Assembly: GCF_017068395.1 (NCBI RefSeq)
Contig: NZ_CP070619.1
Span: 2,294,001 to 2,358,000, forward strand
Direction: 5' to 3'
Origin: Rhodococcus pseudokoreensis
GTDB taxonomy: Bacteria > Actinomycetota > Actinomycetes > Mycobacteriales > Mycobacteriaceae
Length of the DNA stretch: 64,000 nucleotides
Shown: positions 8,279 through 15,889 of the stretch, one piece after another
How positions within the stretch are numbered: the stretch's first letter is position 1
How the letters are laid out: every line of letters begins with the position of its first letter
Translations under genes and position numbers: made by a program
Notes under the pieces: model-generated
The model's input: only the letters and a program-made list of their open reading frames with translations
What the model was told of the DNA's origin: nothing
The model's database searches: none

Positions 8279-8937
8279 CGTCGGCGGCGGCCCACCACGA
8301 GCACGACCACGATTCCCGCGAGGACGGCAGCGAGGATCGGGGCGTACCGTTTCCACGCACCGGCACCGGACAGCGCCAGCAGGTCGAGCGGCGCCGGTTC
8401 GGCGGCGGGCCGTGCCACGGACAGCGTCGTGGTTCCGGCGGCGTCGATGGCGGTACCGACTGATTCGGGTTCGGCCGCGGGCTGATCGGCAGGCCCTCCG
8501 GAGAGTCTTGCTTCCAGTGACTCCGCGAACTGTCCCATGAGTTTCTCCGACACCTGCTGGATCATGCCGCTGCCGAACTGCGCGAGTTTGCCGACGATCT
8601 TCATGTCGGTGTCGACGGTGACACGGGTGCCGTCGCCCGCCTCGTGCAACTGGGCGGTGATCGTCGCGGACGCGTTGCCGGAACCGCGCGAGTCCCGGCC
8701 GCGGGCGTCGATGACGGCGCGGTGCTCCTTCTCGTCGCGCTCGACAAAGGTGGCCTTGCCCTTGAACTCACTCGTCACCGGACCGACCTTGACCTTCACC
8801 TTCCCCAGGTAGTCGTCGCCCTCCCGCCCGGTCATCTGCGCGCCGGGCAGCAGCGGGGCAACCTCCTCGAGGTCGCTGAGCACCTCCCACGCCTGCTCGA
8901 TCGGGGCGCTGACGGTGAACTCGTTGGCGATCTTCAT
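8275..8937 (-). CDS. coxG: CoxG-like SRPBCC protein with C-terminal membrane anchor
   Basis: The 220-residue protein starts MKIANEFTVSAPIEQAWEVL and shows the CoxG/SRPBCC fold through about residue 145 (SDLEEVAPLLPGAQM, then GMIQQVSEKLMGQFAESLE). An acidic, Ala/Pro-rich linker follows, then one C-terminal membrane segment (APILAAVLAGIVVVLVVG) and four arginines. Known CoxG proteins help place CO dehydrogenase at the membrane, and a C-terminal anchor fits that. It overlaps coxE by four bases and lies 12 bases after coxD. Confidence 0.85.
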   Translation of the reverse strand: MKIANEFTVSAPIEQAWEVLSDLEEVAPLLPGAQMTGREGDDYLGKVKVKVGPVTSEFKGKATFVERDEKEHRAVIDARGRDSRGSGNASATITAQLHEAGDGTRVTVDTDMKIVGKLAQFGSGMIQQVSEKLMGQFAESLEARLSGGPADQPAAEPESVGTAIDAAGTTTLSVARPAAEPAPLDLLALSGAGAWKRYAPILAAVLAGIVVVLVVGRRRR

Positions 8938-8949
8938 GACGGAAACCTC

Positions 8950-9837
8950 TCATCCGGTGGCCAGTCCGTGCGCGTAATCGACGAATGCGTCCTGAACCAT
9001 TGTGCGATCGTCCGGGGTCTTCGCGAGTGCACTCAGGCTCGAGATCGCGTCTTCGCGCACCAGATCGGCCACACCCAGCGCCGCGAGCGCGGACACCCAG
9101 TCGATCGTCTCCGCGATTCCGGGGGGCTTGTCGAGATCGAGGTCGCGGGCGCGGCCGACGAATCGGGTGGCGTGCTCGATGAGGAGTTCGGACGCCACAG
9201 ACACCGTGCGGCGCACGATCGCGGCCGCCCGGGTCGGCTCCGGGTAGTCGATCCAGTGGTACAGGCACCGCCTGCGCAGCGCGTCGTGGAGGTCGCGACT
9301 CCGGTTGGACGTCAGGACAACGACGGGATGATGTTCGGCCGTGAACGTTCCCAGTTCCGGAACGGTCACCGACGCCTCCCCCAGGAATTCGAGGAGCAGG
9401 GCCTCGAATTCGTCGTCGGCCCGGTCTATTTCGTCGATCAGCAGCACCGGCGGGGTCGGTCCCCGATATCGCACACAGTGCAGGATCGGGCGTTCCAGCA
9501 GGAATTCCTCGGTGAACAGGTCGTCCTCGGTGAGTCCGTCGCCCCGCGATTCGGCCAGCCGGATGGTGAGCAGCTGTCGCTGGTAGTTCCAGTCGTAGAG
9601 CGCCTCGTTCGCGGTGAGGCCTTCGTAGCACTGCAGCCGGATCAGGGGCGCGCCGAGAACGGTCGCCAGGGCCTTCGCCGCGGTGGTCTTGCCGACGCCG
9701 GGTTCGCCTTCGAGCAGCAGCGGACGGCGCAGGACCGCCCCGAGGTACAGGGCCGACGCGGTTCCGAGGTCCAGCAGGTAGTCCTGGGCGTCGAAACGCC
9801 GGACCACGTCCGCCACATCCTCGAACCCCTCCGTCAT
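8950..9837 (-). CDS. coxD: MoxR-type AAA+ ATPase CoxD
   Basis: The 295-residue ATPase has Walker A LLLEGEPGVGKTTAAKAL at about residues 39-56, Walker B PVLLIDEIDRADDEFEALLLEFL, and a sensor region VLTSNRSRDLHDALRRRCLYHWIDYP. In carboxydotrophs CoxD is needed to install the sulfur and copper of the Mo-Cu active site, together with the VWA protein CoxE. The start at ATG 9837 overlaps the TGA of the preceding XdhC-like gene by four bases. A longer open frame upstream of this ATG is antisense-like and not used. Confidence 0.88.
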   Translation of the reverse strand: MTEGFEDVADVVRRFDAQDYLLDLGTASALYLGAVLRRPLLLEGEPGVGKTTAAKALATVLGAPLIRLQCYEGLTANEALYDWNYQRQLLTIRLAESRGDGLTEDDLFTEEFLLERPILHCVRYRGPTPPVLLIDEIDRADDEFEALLLEFLGEASVTVPELGTFTAEHHPVVVLTSNRSRDLHDALRRRCLYHWIDYPEPTRAAAIVRRTVSVASELLIEHATRFVGRARDLDLDKPPGIAETIDWVSALAALGVADLVREDAISSLSALAKTPDDRTMVQDAFVDYAHGLATG

Positions 9838-10718
9838 ACCGCTCCCGTCTCCGGCGCGAACGACGCCCGGCACCCCGGCCCGCAGAACCAGAAGTCGTGG
9901 CCGTCGCGACGGAGGTGGACGGTGTCCGGTCCCACGACGACGCGCATCCCGCACACCGGATCGACCGCCTCCACCGCCGCCTGCCGGGCCGAACCGTCCT
10001 CCGGCGCCCGCAGTCCCGCTCTCCGCAGCTGCTGCACCAACTCGGCCGCGATCGACACCGCGATCTCCGCCGACGTCCGCGCCCCGATGTCGAGACCGAC
10101 CGGGGTGTGCACCCGTGCCCGCTCGGACTCGGTGAGCCCCAGGGTGTCGAGGATGGCTCCCCCGCGGGTCCGGCTGGCGACGAGCCCGACGTAGCCGACG
10201 CCGGCGTCGAGCGCCGCACGGATGACCTCCGCTTCGGGTCCGCCGTGGCCGGCGAGCACCACGGCCGTGGTGGCGGCGAACTGCCCGGCGTCGTCGTGCT
10301 CGACGGTGAACCCCAGCAGTTCCGCTATGCCCGCCAGACACTGCGCGATCGGTGTGGTGCCGCAGATCCGGACGAGCGGCGGCGGCACCTGCGGCTCCAG
10401 GAAGATCTCCATGGCGCCGCCGGACAGGCACGGATTCACCACGACGGCCGCGCCCGGGGTCTCCGGGAACTGCACGGCCCCGTCGGGAAGGACCCGCAGC
10501 AGCACGCTCTCGTTGCGCTCCAGCACGCCCAGCGCGGCCGTGCGCACCGAGTTCTGCGCGCACTGCCCGCCGACGAAACCCTCGATCGTCCCGTCCTGCA
10601 GGAGGATCGCCTCGTCGCCGGTGTGACTGGACGTCGGCGGCTGCGCCCGCACCACGGTCGCGTGGACGAACGGCCTGCGGTCGCGCACCAGTTGCGCCGC
10701 ACGCTCTTTCAGATCCAT
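9834..10718 (-). CDS. XdhC/CoxI-family cofactor maturation protein with YHS tail
   Basis: The 294-residue protein starts at ATG 10718 behind GAGGAGG. The XdhC pattern is visible as GFVGGQCAQNSVRTAAL, NPCLSGGAMEIFLEP, and the C-terminal VGLDIGARTSAEIAVSIAAELV. An added tail of about 40 residues, VDPVCGMRVVVG then FWFCGPGCRASF, is a YHS-type metal-binding segment. XdhC-type proteins carry molybdenum cofactor and help insert or sulfurate it in xanthine-oxidase-family enzymes. Its place between coxL and coxD fits maturation of CO dehydrogenase. The YHS tail might bring copper for the Mo-Cu centre, but that is inference. Confidence 0.82.
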   Translation of the reverse strand: MDLKERAAQLVRDRRPFVHATVVRAQPPTSSHTGDEAILLQDGTIEGFVGGQCAQNSVRTAALGVLERNESVLLRVLPDGAVQFPETPGAAVVVNPCLSGGAMEIFLEPQVPPPLVRICGTTPIAQCLAGIAELLGFTVEHDDAGQFAATTAVVLAGHGGPEAEVIRAALDAGVGYVGLVASRTRGGAILDTLGLTESERARVHTPVGLDIGARTSAEIAVSIAAELVQQLRRAGLRAPEDGSARQAAVEAVDPVCGMRVVVGPDTVHLRRDGHDFWFCGPGCRASFAPETGAV

Positions 10719-10747
10719 CGGGCCTCCTCGCAGCCGACGGGCGACAC

Positions 10748-13150
10748 TCAGATCGGGGGTGTCGCGCGGCCCTGCATGGCCTCCCACACCCGGGACGGGG
10801 TGAGCGGCATGTCGGCGTGCCGAACCCCGAACGGCGCGAGCGCGTCCACGACCGCGTTCACCACGGCCGCGGGCGATCCGACCGTCGCCGATTCGCCGAT
10901 GCCCTTGGCGCCGATGGGGTGATGCGGCGACGGGGTGACGGTGAAGCCGGTCTCGAGTTTCGGGACCTCCAGCGCGGTGGGGATCAGGTAGTCCATCAGC
11001 GACCCGCCGAGGCAGTTGCCGTCCTCGTCGAATTCGATGATCTCCATCAGCGCCATGCCGATGCCGTCGACGATGCCGCCGTGGACCTGCCCCTCGATGA
11101 TCATCGGGTTGATGCGGGTGCCGCAGTCGTCGACGGCGAGGAACCGCCGCACCTTCACCACGGCGGTGCCGGGATCGACGTCGACGACGCAGAAGTACGC
11201 ACCGTACGGGTACGTCAGATTCTCGGGGTTGTAGCAGATCTGCGCCTCGAGTCCGCCTTCGATGCCCTCCGGCAGGTCGCCTGCGCCGTGTGCCCGCATC
11301 GCGATGTCCTGGATGGTCACCTTCGCCGAGGGGTCACCCTTCACGTGGAATTCGCCCTTCTCCCACTCCAGATCCGCGACCGAGGCCTCGAGCATCCCGG
11401 ACGCGATGATCTTCGCCTTGTCCCGTACCTTGCGGGCGACCAGCGCGGCCGCCGCCCCGGACACCGGCGTCGACCTGCTGCCGTACGTGCCGAGCCCGAA
11501 CGGCGTGTTGTCGGTGTCGCCGTGGACCACGTCGATGTCGTCCGGCGGGATGCCGAGTTCCTCCGCCACGATCTGCGCGAACGTCGTCTCGTGGCCCTGC
11601 CCCTGGGTCTGCACCGACAACCGGACGACGGCCTTTCCGGTGGGATGGACCCGCAGTTCGCACCCGTCGGCCATGCCCAGACCCAGGATGTCCATGTCTT
11701 TCCGGGGCCCGGCACCGACGGCTTCGGTGAAGAACGCCATGCCGATTCCCATCAGCTCACCACGCTCGCGGCGTTCCTTCTGCTCCTCCCGCAGGTGGTC
11801 GTAGCCGATCATGTCCATGGCCTTGCGCATGGTGGTCTCGTAGTCACCCGAGTCGTACACCCACCCCGTCTTGCTGGTGTACGGGAACTGTTCCGGCCTC
11901 AGCAGATTCTTCAGCCGCAGTTCAGCCGGATCCATCTTCAGGTCGAATGCCAGGCAGTCGACGAGCCGCTCGACGAGATACACGGCCTCGGTGATCCGGA
12001 ACGAGCAGGCGTACGCCACCCCGCCGGGTGCCTTGTTCGTGTAGACCGCCGTCATCGCGCAGTGCGCCGCCTCGATGTCGTAGCTGCCGGTGAACACGCC
12101 GAAGAAGCCCGCCGGATACTTCACCGGGGCCGCGGTGCCGTTGAACGCCCCGTGATCGGCCAGCACCTTCGTGCGGATCGCGAGCATCTTGCCCTCCGCG
12201 GTGGCCGCGATCTCGCCGACCATGATGTAGTCGCGGGCGAACCCGGTGCTCATCAGGTTCTCGCTGCGATCCTCCATCCACTTCACCGGTTTGCCCGTCA
12301 CGAGCGACGCGACGATCGCGCACACATATCCCGGGTAGATCGGCACCTTGTTGCCGAATCCGCCGCCGATGTCCGGCGACACCACCCGGATCTTGTGCTC
12401 CGGGATCCCGGAGACCAGGGCGTACACCGTCCGGTGCGCGTGCGGGGCCTGGGACGTGGTGTACAGGGTGAGCTTGCCGGACACCCGGTCGATGTCGGCG
12501 ATGGCACCGCACGTCTCCATCGGCGCCGGATGCACCCGGGGATAGACGATCTCCTGCTTCACCACCACGTCCGCCTTCGCGAACACGGCGTCGGTCGCGG
12601 CGGCATCGCCTGTCTCCCAGTCGAAGCAGTGATTATCTGTCTTGCCGTCGAGGTCGTCCCTGATGACCGGCGCATCGGGCGACAGCGCGGCGCGGGCGTC
12701 GACGACGGGGTCGAGCATGTCGTATTCGACGTCGATCAGTTCCAGCGCGTCGCGGGCCGAATAGCGGTCCTCGGCGATGACGAACGCGACCTCCTGGCCC
12801 TGGAAGCGCACCTTGTCGGTGGCCAGCACGGCCTGCACGTCGTTGGACAGCGTCGGCATCCACGCGAGGTTCTTCGCGGCGAGGTCGGCACCCGTCACCA
12901 CCGCAGTTACCTTCGGAAGTTCCTGCGCCGCAGTGGTATCGATGCTCACGATCCGCGCGTGCGCAACCGGCGACCGCAGGATCGCCAGGTGCAGCATGCC
13001 GGGGAGGGTGATGTCGTCGACGTAGTTTCCGAGCCCCCGGATGAAGCGGGGATCCTCCTTGCGGAGCATGCGACCGTGGCCGCACGGTTTCTTGTCGTTG
13101 TCTACGACGTCGGCGTCGCCCGAGGGCGGACGCGATTCGACGGTGGTCAT
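10748..13150 (-). CDS. coxL: Aerobic CO dehydrogenase, large (Mo-Cu) subunit, form I
   Basis: The 800-residue subunit carries the form I active-site loop AYACSFR, with C382 in the position of the copper-ligating cysteine. The family's Mo-site glutamate is E753 in KGIGESATVG. Other cofactor motifs are PDIGGGFGNKVP, TQGQGHETTFAQI and GTYGSRSTPVSG. Form II relatives have AYxGAGR instead. The enzyme oxidises CO with water to CO2 and passes electrons through CoxS and CoxM to the respiratory chain, so it allows growth or survival on trace CO. Its ATG overlaps the coxS TGA. Order M-S-L is the usual form I order. Confidence 0.95.
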   Translation of the reverse strand: MTTVESRPPSGDADVVDNDKKPCGHGRMLRKEDPRFIRGLGNYVDDITLPGMLHLAILRSPVAHARIVSIDTTAAQELPKVTAVVTGADLAAKNLAWMPTLSNDVQAVLATDKVRFQGQEVAFVIAEDRYSARDALELIDVEYDMLDPVVDARAALSPDAPVIRDDLDGKTDNHCFDWETGDAAATDAVFAKADVVVKQEIVYPRVHPAPMETCGAIADIDRVSGKLTLYTTSQAPHAHRTVYALVSGIPEHKIRVVSPDIGGGFGNKVPIYPGYVCAIVASLVTGKPVKWMEDRSENLMSTGFARDYIMVGEIAATAEGKMLAIRTKVLADHGAFNGTAAPVKYPAGFFGVFTGSYDIEAAHCAMTAVYTNKAPGGVAYACSFRITEAVYLVERLVDCLAFDLKMDPAELRLKNLLRPEQFPYTSKTGWVYDSGDYETTMRKAMDMIGYDHLREEQKERRERGELMGIGMAFFTEAVGAGPRKDMDILGLGMADGCELRVHPTGKAVVRLSVQTQGQGHETTFAQIVAEELGIPPDDIDVVHGDTDNTPFGLGTYGSRSTPVSGAAAALVARKVRDKAKIIASGMLEASVADLEWEKGEFHVKGDPSAKVTIQDIAMRAHGAGDLPEGIEGGLEAQICYNPENLTYPYGAYFCVVDVDPGTAVVKVRRFLAVDDCGTRINPMIIEGQVHGGIVDGIGMALMEIIEFDEDGNCLGGSLMDYLIPTALEVPKLETGFTVTPSPHHPIGAKGIGESATVGSPAAVVNAVVDALAPFGVRHADMPLTPSRVWEAMQGRATPPI

Positions 13151-13725
13151 GACGCACTTCCCACATGTTCTTCGACTGTCTTCGGCGTGCCCTCGGCGCC
13201 ACGCGTCTTGTCTTCCTGGACGTCCGCGTCGAAGTCGCCCGCCGGTTCGGGCTCGGCGGCCTCACCGGCCCGGTGGTCGGCCGCCCACTGGATCGAGCGC
13301 ACGATCGTGGTGTACCCGGTGCAGCGGCAGATCTGCCCGGAAATCGCTTCGCGGATGGTGGCCTCGTCCGGGCTCTCCTCGCGGTCGAGCAGGGCCCGCG
13401 CCGTCATCATCATGCCGGGCGTGCAGAACCCGCACTGCAGTCCGTGACATTGCATGAAGCCCTGCTGGACGGGATCGAGTTCGCCGTCATGCTCGAGGCC
13501 CTCGACCGTGCGGACGTCGTGCCCGCCGGCCATCGCGGCGAGCATCGTGCACGACTTCACCGGATCGCCGTCCACGGTGACGACGCACGTGCCGCAGTTG
13601 CTGGTGTCGCAGCCCCAGTGGGTCCCGGTCAGGCCCAACTGGTCGCGGAGGAAGTGGACGAGCAGCATGCGTGGTTCCACCTCGGCGGTCACTGCTTCAC
13701 CGTTGACGGTCATGTTCACCTGCAT
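13147..13725 (-). CDS. coxS: Aerobic CO dehydrogenase, small iron-sulfur subunit
   Basis: The 192-residue protein has the two [2Fe-2S] sites of the family: CDTSNCGTC with a later cysteine in the N-terminal plant-type domain, and HGLQCGFCTPGMMM plus QICRCTGY in the C-terminal helical domain. It transfers electrons from the CoxL Mo-Cu site to the FAD of CoxM. It is about 25 residues longer than typical CoxS because of an acidic tail after IQWAADHRAGEAAE. The gene starts 2 bases after coxM and overlaps coxL by three bases. Confidence 0.93.
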   Translation of the reverse strand: MQVNMTVNGEAVTAEVEPRMLLVHFLRDQLGLTGTHWGCDTSNCGTCVVTVDGDPVKSCTMLAAMAGGHDVRTVEGLEHDGELDPVQQGFMQCHGLQCGFCTPGMMMTARALLDREESPDEATIREAISGQICRCTGYTTIVRSIQWAADHRAGEAAEPEPAGDFDADVQEDKTRGAEGTPKTVEEHVGSAS

Positions 13726-13727
13726 GG

Positions 13728-14633
13728 CTATGCCTCTTCTCCGGTCGGCTCGTGCTCCACGTCGCTGCGGAGCACCCGGTCGACCGCTGTACGGAGTGTG
13801 CGGATCGTGAGTTCGGATGCGAGATGGCGTTTGTAGTCGACGGTGCCGCGGGCGTCGCGCACCGGCGAGCAGACCTGCGCGGCCATCCGTCCGGCCTGGG
13901 CGAACGCCTCCTCGGACGGGGGGCGTCCGGTCAGGTAGTCGGCGATGTCCGAGAGCCCGGACGGGTCCGGGTCGACCGCGGTCAGGCCGACGGCGGCCCG
14001 GGCGATCTCGCCGCCCTCCACGGTGACGGCCGCTCCGGCGGCGGTGACCGCCCAATCCCCGGTTCGCCGTTCGACCTTGGCGTAGGCGCTGGAGCTGTGG
14101 CCGTGGACGGGTATCACGATCTCGATGAGCATCTCGTTGTGCGCGAGCGCCGTCTCGTACGGGCCGACGAGGAACTCGGACATGGGGATCTCGCGGCGTC
14201 CGCCCGGTCCCTGCACCACGCAGGTGGCGCCGAGGACACCGCAGACCGTCGTGAGGTCCTCGGCCGGGTCGGCCTGGCACAGCGATCCGCCGATGGTTCC
14301 GCGGTTGCGGACCACCGGGTCTGCGATCACCTTCTCCGCGTCGCGGAAGAGGGGGAACGCCGCCGCGAGTTCGTCCGATTCGAGGAGCCGGCGGTGCCGG
14401 GTCATCGCGCCGATCCGCACCCTCGACCGCTCGGTCGTGATGTATCCGAGTTCGCCCTCGAGGTCGTTGATGTCGATGAGGTACTCGGGATTGGCGAGAC
14501 GAAGTTTCATCATGGGGAGCAGGCTGTGGCCGCCTGCCACGAGGCGGGCTTCGTCGCCCAGCCGGTCGAGCAGGGCGATCGCGTCGTCGACGCCCGTTGC
14601 ACGCTCGTATTCGAAGGATCCTGGTACTTGCAT
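13728..14633 (-). CDS. coxM: Aerobic CO dehydrogenase, medium FAD subunit
   Basis: The 301-residue flavoprotein has the two FAD motifs of the family, VAGGHSLLPMMKLRL at about residues 32-46 and RGTIGGSLCQADPAEDL near residue 112. It accepts electrons from CoxS and hands them to quinone or another respiratory carrier. It is the first of the three structural genes. The ATG at 14633 follows GAGGTAGG, and that ribosome site is embedded in a perfect TGTGA-N6-TCACA palindrome listed separately. Confidence 0.93.
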   Translation of the reverse strand: MQVPGSFEYERATGVDDAIALLDRLGDEARLVAGGHSLLPMMKLRLANPEYLIDINDLEGELGYITTERSRVRIGAMTRHRRLLESDELAAAFPLFRDAEKVIADPVVRNRGTIGGSLCQADPAEDLTTVCGVLGATCVVQGPGGRREIPMSEFLVGPYETALAHNEMLIEIVIPVHGHSSSAYAKVERRTGDWAVTAAGAAVTVEGGEIARAAVGLTAVDPDPSGLSDIADYLTGRPPSEEAFAQAGRMAAQVCSPVRDARGTVDYKRHLASELTIRTLRTAVDRVLRSDVEHEPTGEEA

Positions 14634-14650
14634 TGTGACCTACCTCACAA
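14633..14650 (-). promoter_or_regulatory. CRP/GlxR-type palindrome over the coxM ribosome site
   Basis: On the plus strand TGTGA (14634-14638), six bases, and TCACA (14645-14649) match the actinobacterial CRP/GlxR consensus exactly. The minus-strand ribosome site GAGGTAGG lies inside it, five bases from the coxM ATG. Binding here would block expression, or the RNA could fold into a short hairpin that presents the ribosome site in its loop. Function is inferred; the match is seen. Confidence 0.55.
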
Positions 14651-14708
14651 ATGTGGATCCTTTCAGCCTGCGCAAGAACCGGTGGTCCGTCAACCCCGGT
14701 GAACCGCC

Positions 14709-15851
14709 CTATTCGACGAGGGAATCCACCGGTTCCTCGTGGTGGATCCGGCCGCTCGACTCCGCCAGCGGGCGCCCCGTGCCACCCCATCGGCAGGCGA
14801 TGATCTCGGCGGCGATGGACACCGCCGTCTCCTCCGGGGTGCGGGCGCCGATGTCCAGGCCGATAGGGCTCGACAGCCGGTCGAGTTCGGCGTCGGTGAG
14901 ACCTGCCTCGCGGAGGCGTTCGCGCCGGTCCAGGTCTGTTCGGCGTGATCCCATGGCACCGATGAACGCGACGTCCGGGAGGCGTAGCGCCGCCTCGAGG
15001 AGAGGGACGTCGAACTTGGGGTCGTGGGTGAGGACGCAGATCACGGTCCGGCCGTCGATGGCACCGGCCTCGGCCTGGCCTGCCAGGTACCGGTGCGGCC
15101 AGTCCACCACCACCTCGTCCGCGGTCGGGAACCGCGCGTGCGTCGCGAACACCGGCCGGGCATCGCACACCGTCACCCGGTATCCCATGAAGGCGCCCTG
15201 CCGGGCCACCGCGGCCGCGAAGTCGATGGCCCCGAACACGAGCATGCGCGGCCGCGGCGCATAGCTGGCGACGAACACCTCCATCCCCTCGCCGCGACGC
15301 TGACCGTCGGTGCCGTATGTCAGCACGGTGCTGGTGCCCGCCGCGAGGAGGCCCCGGGCGTCGTCGGTGACGGCGGAATCGGCGCGGTCCGAACCGAGGG
15401 CACCGCTCACGTCCTCGGGCCGGACGATCAGCCGGCGCCCCACCCGGGTGGCGTCGGGATGCGCCACGACGGTGGCGACCGCGACCGGCCGGTGGTTCTC
15501 GATGTCCCGGACGATCTCACCGAGTTCCGGAAAGTTGTCCCGCGAGACGGGCTCGACGAAGATGTCGATGATTCCACCGCAGGTGAGACCCACCTCGAAC
15601 GCGTTCTCGTCGCTGATCCCGTACCGCTGCAGCACCGGCGTCCCCGTCGCCGCGACGTCGGTGGCGAGTTCGTAGACCGCCCCCTCGACGCATCCGCCCG
15701 ACACCGAACCGGACGCGCTGCCGTCGGGTGCCACCACCATGGACGCCCCCGCCGGCCGCGGTGCGGAGCGGAACGTGCGGACCACCGTCCCGACGCCCGC
15801 CGTTCCGCCCGCCGTCCACACCGCCATCAGGTCTGCCAGCACGTCGCGCAT
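14709..15851 (-). CDS. XdhC/CoxI-family protein (full two-domain form)
   Basis: The 380-residue protein has an N-terminal XdhC domain (GSVSGGCVEGAVYELA and LTCGGIIDIFVEPV) and a C-terminal Rossmann domain (MLVFGAIDFAAAVARQGAFM, then CVLTHDPKFDVPLLEAAL and IGLDIGARTPEETAVSIAAEII). Proteins of this kind protect and deliver the molybdenum cofactor to xanthine-dehydrogenase-family enzymes. It lies directly upstream of coxM and is the larger of two XdhC relatives in the array. The ATG at 15851 begins just before the alignment with the family (MRDVLADLMAVW). Confidence 0.85.
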   Translation of the reverse strand: MRDVLADLMAVWTAGGTAGVGTVVRTFRSAPRPAGASMVVAPDGSASGSVSGGCVEGAVYELATDVAATGTPVLQRYGISDENAFEVGLTCGGIIDIFVEPVSRDNFPELGEIVRDIENHRPVAVATVVAHPDATRVGRRLIVRPEDVSGALGSDRADSAVTDDARGLLAAGTSTVLTYGTDGQRRGEGMEVFVASYAPRPRMLVFGAIDFAAAVARQGAFMGYRVTVCDARPVFATHARFPTADEVVVDWPHRYLAGQAEAGAIDGRTVICVLTHDPKFDVPLLEAALRLPDVAFIGAMGSRRTDLDRRERLREAGLTDAELDRLSSPIGLDIGARTPEETAVSIAAEIIACRWGGTGRPLAESSGRIHHEEPVDSLVE

Positions 15852-15889
15852 CAGCACCCTTCCCGCTCGAGTCCGACTCGCCTCCAAGC

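Noticed and set aside
10352..13447. A 1,031-residue plus-strand open frame across coxL
   Set aside because: It is the mirror of the coxL/XdhC frames, with Arg/His-rich nonsense composition; coxL has full active-site motifs.
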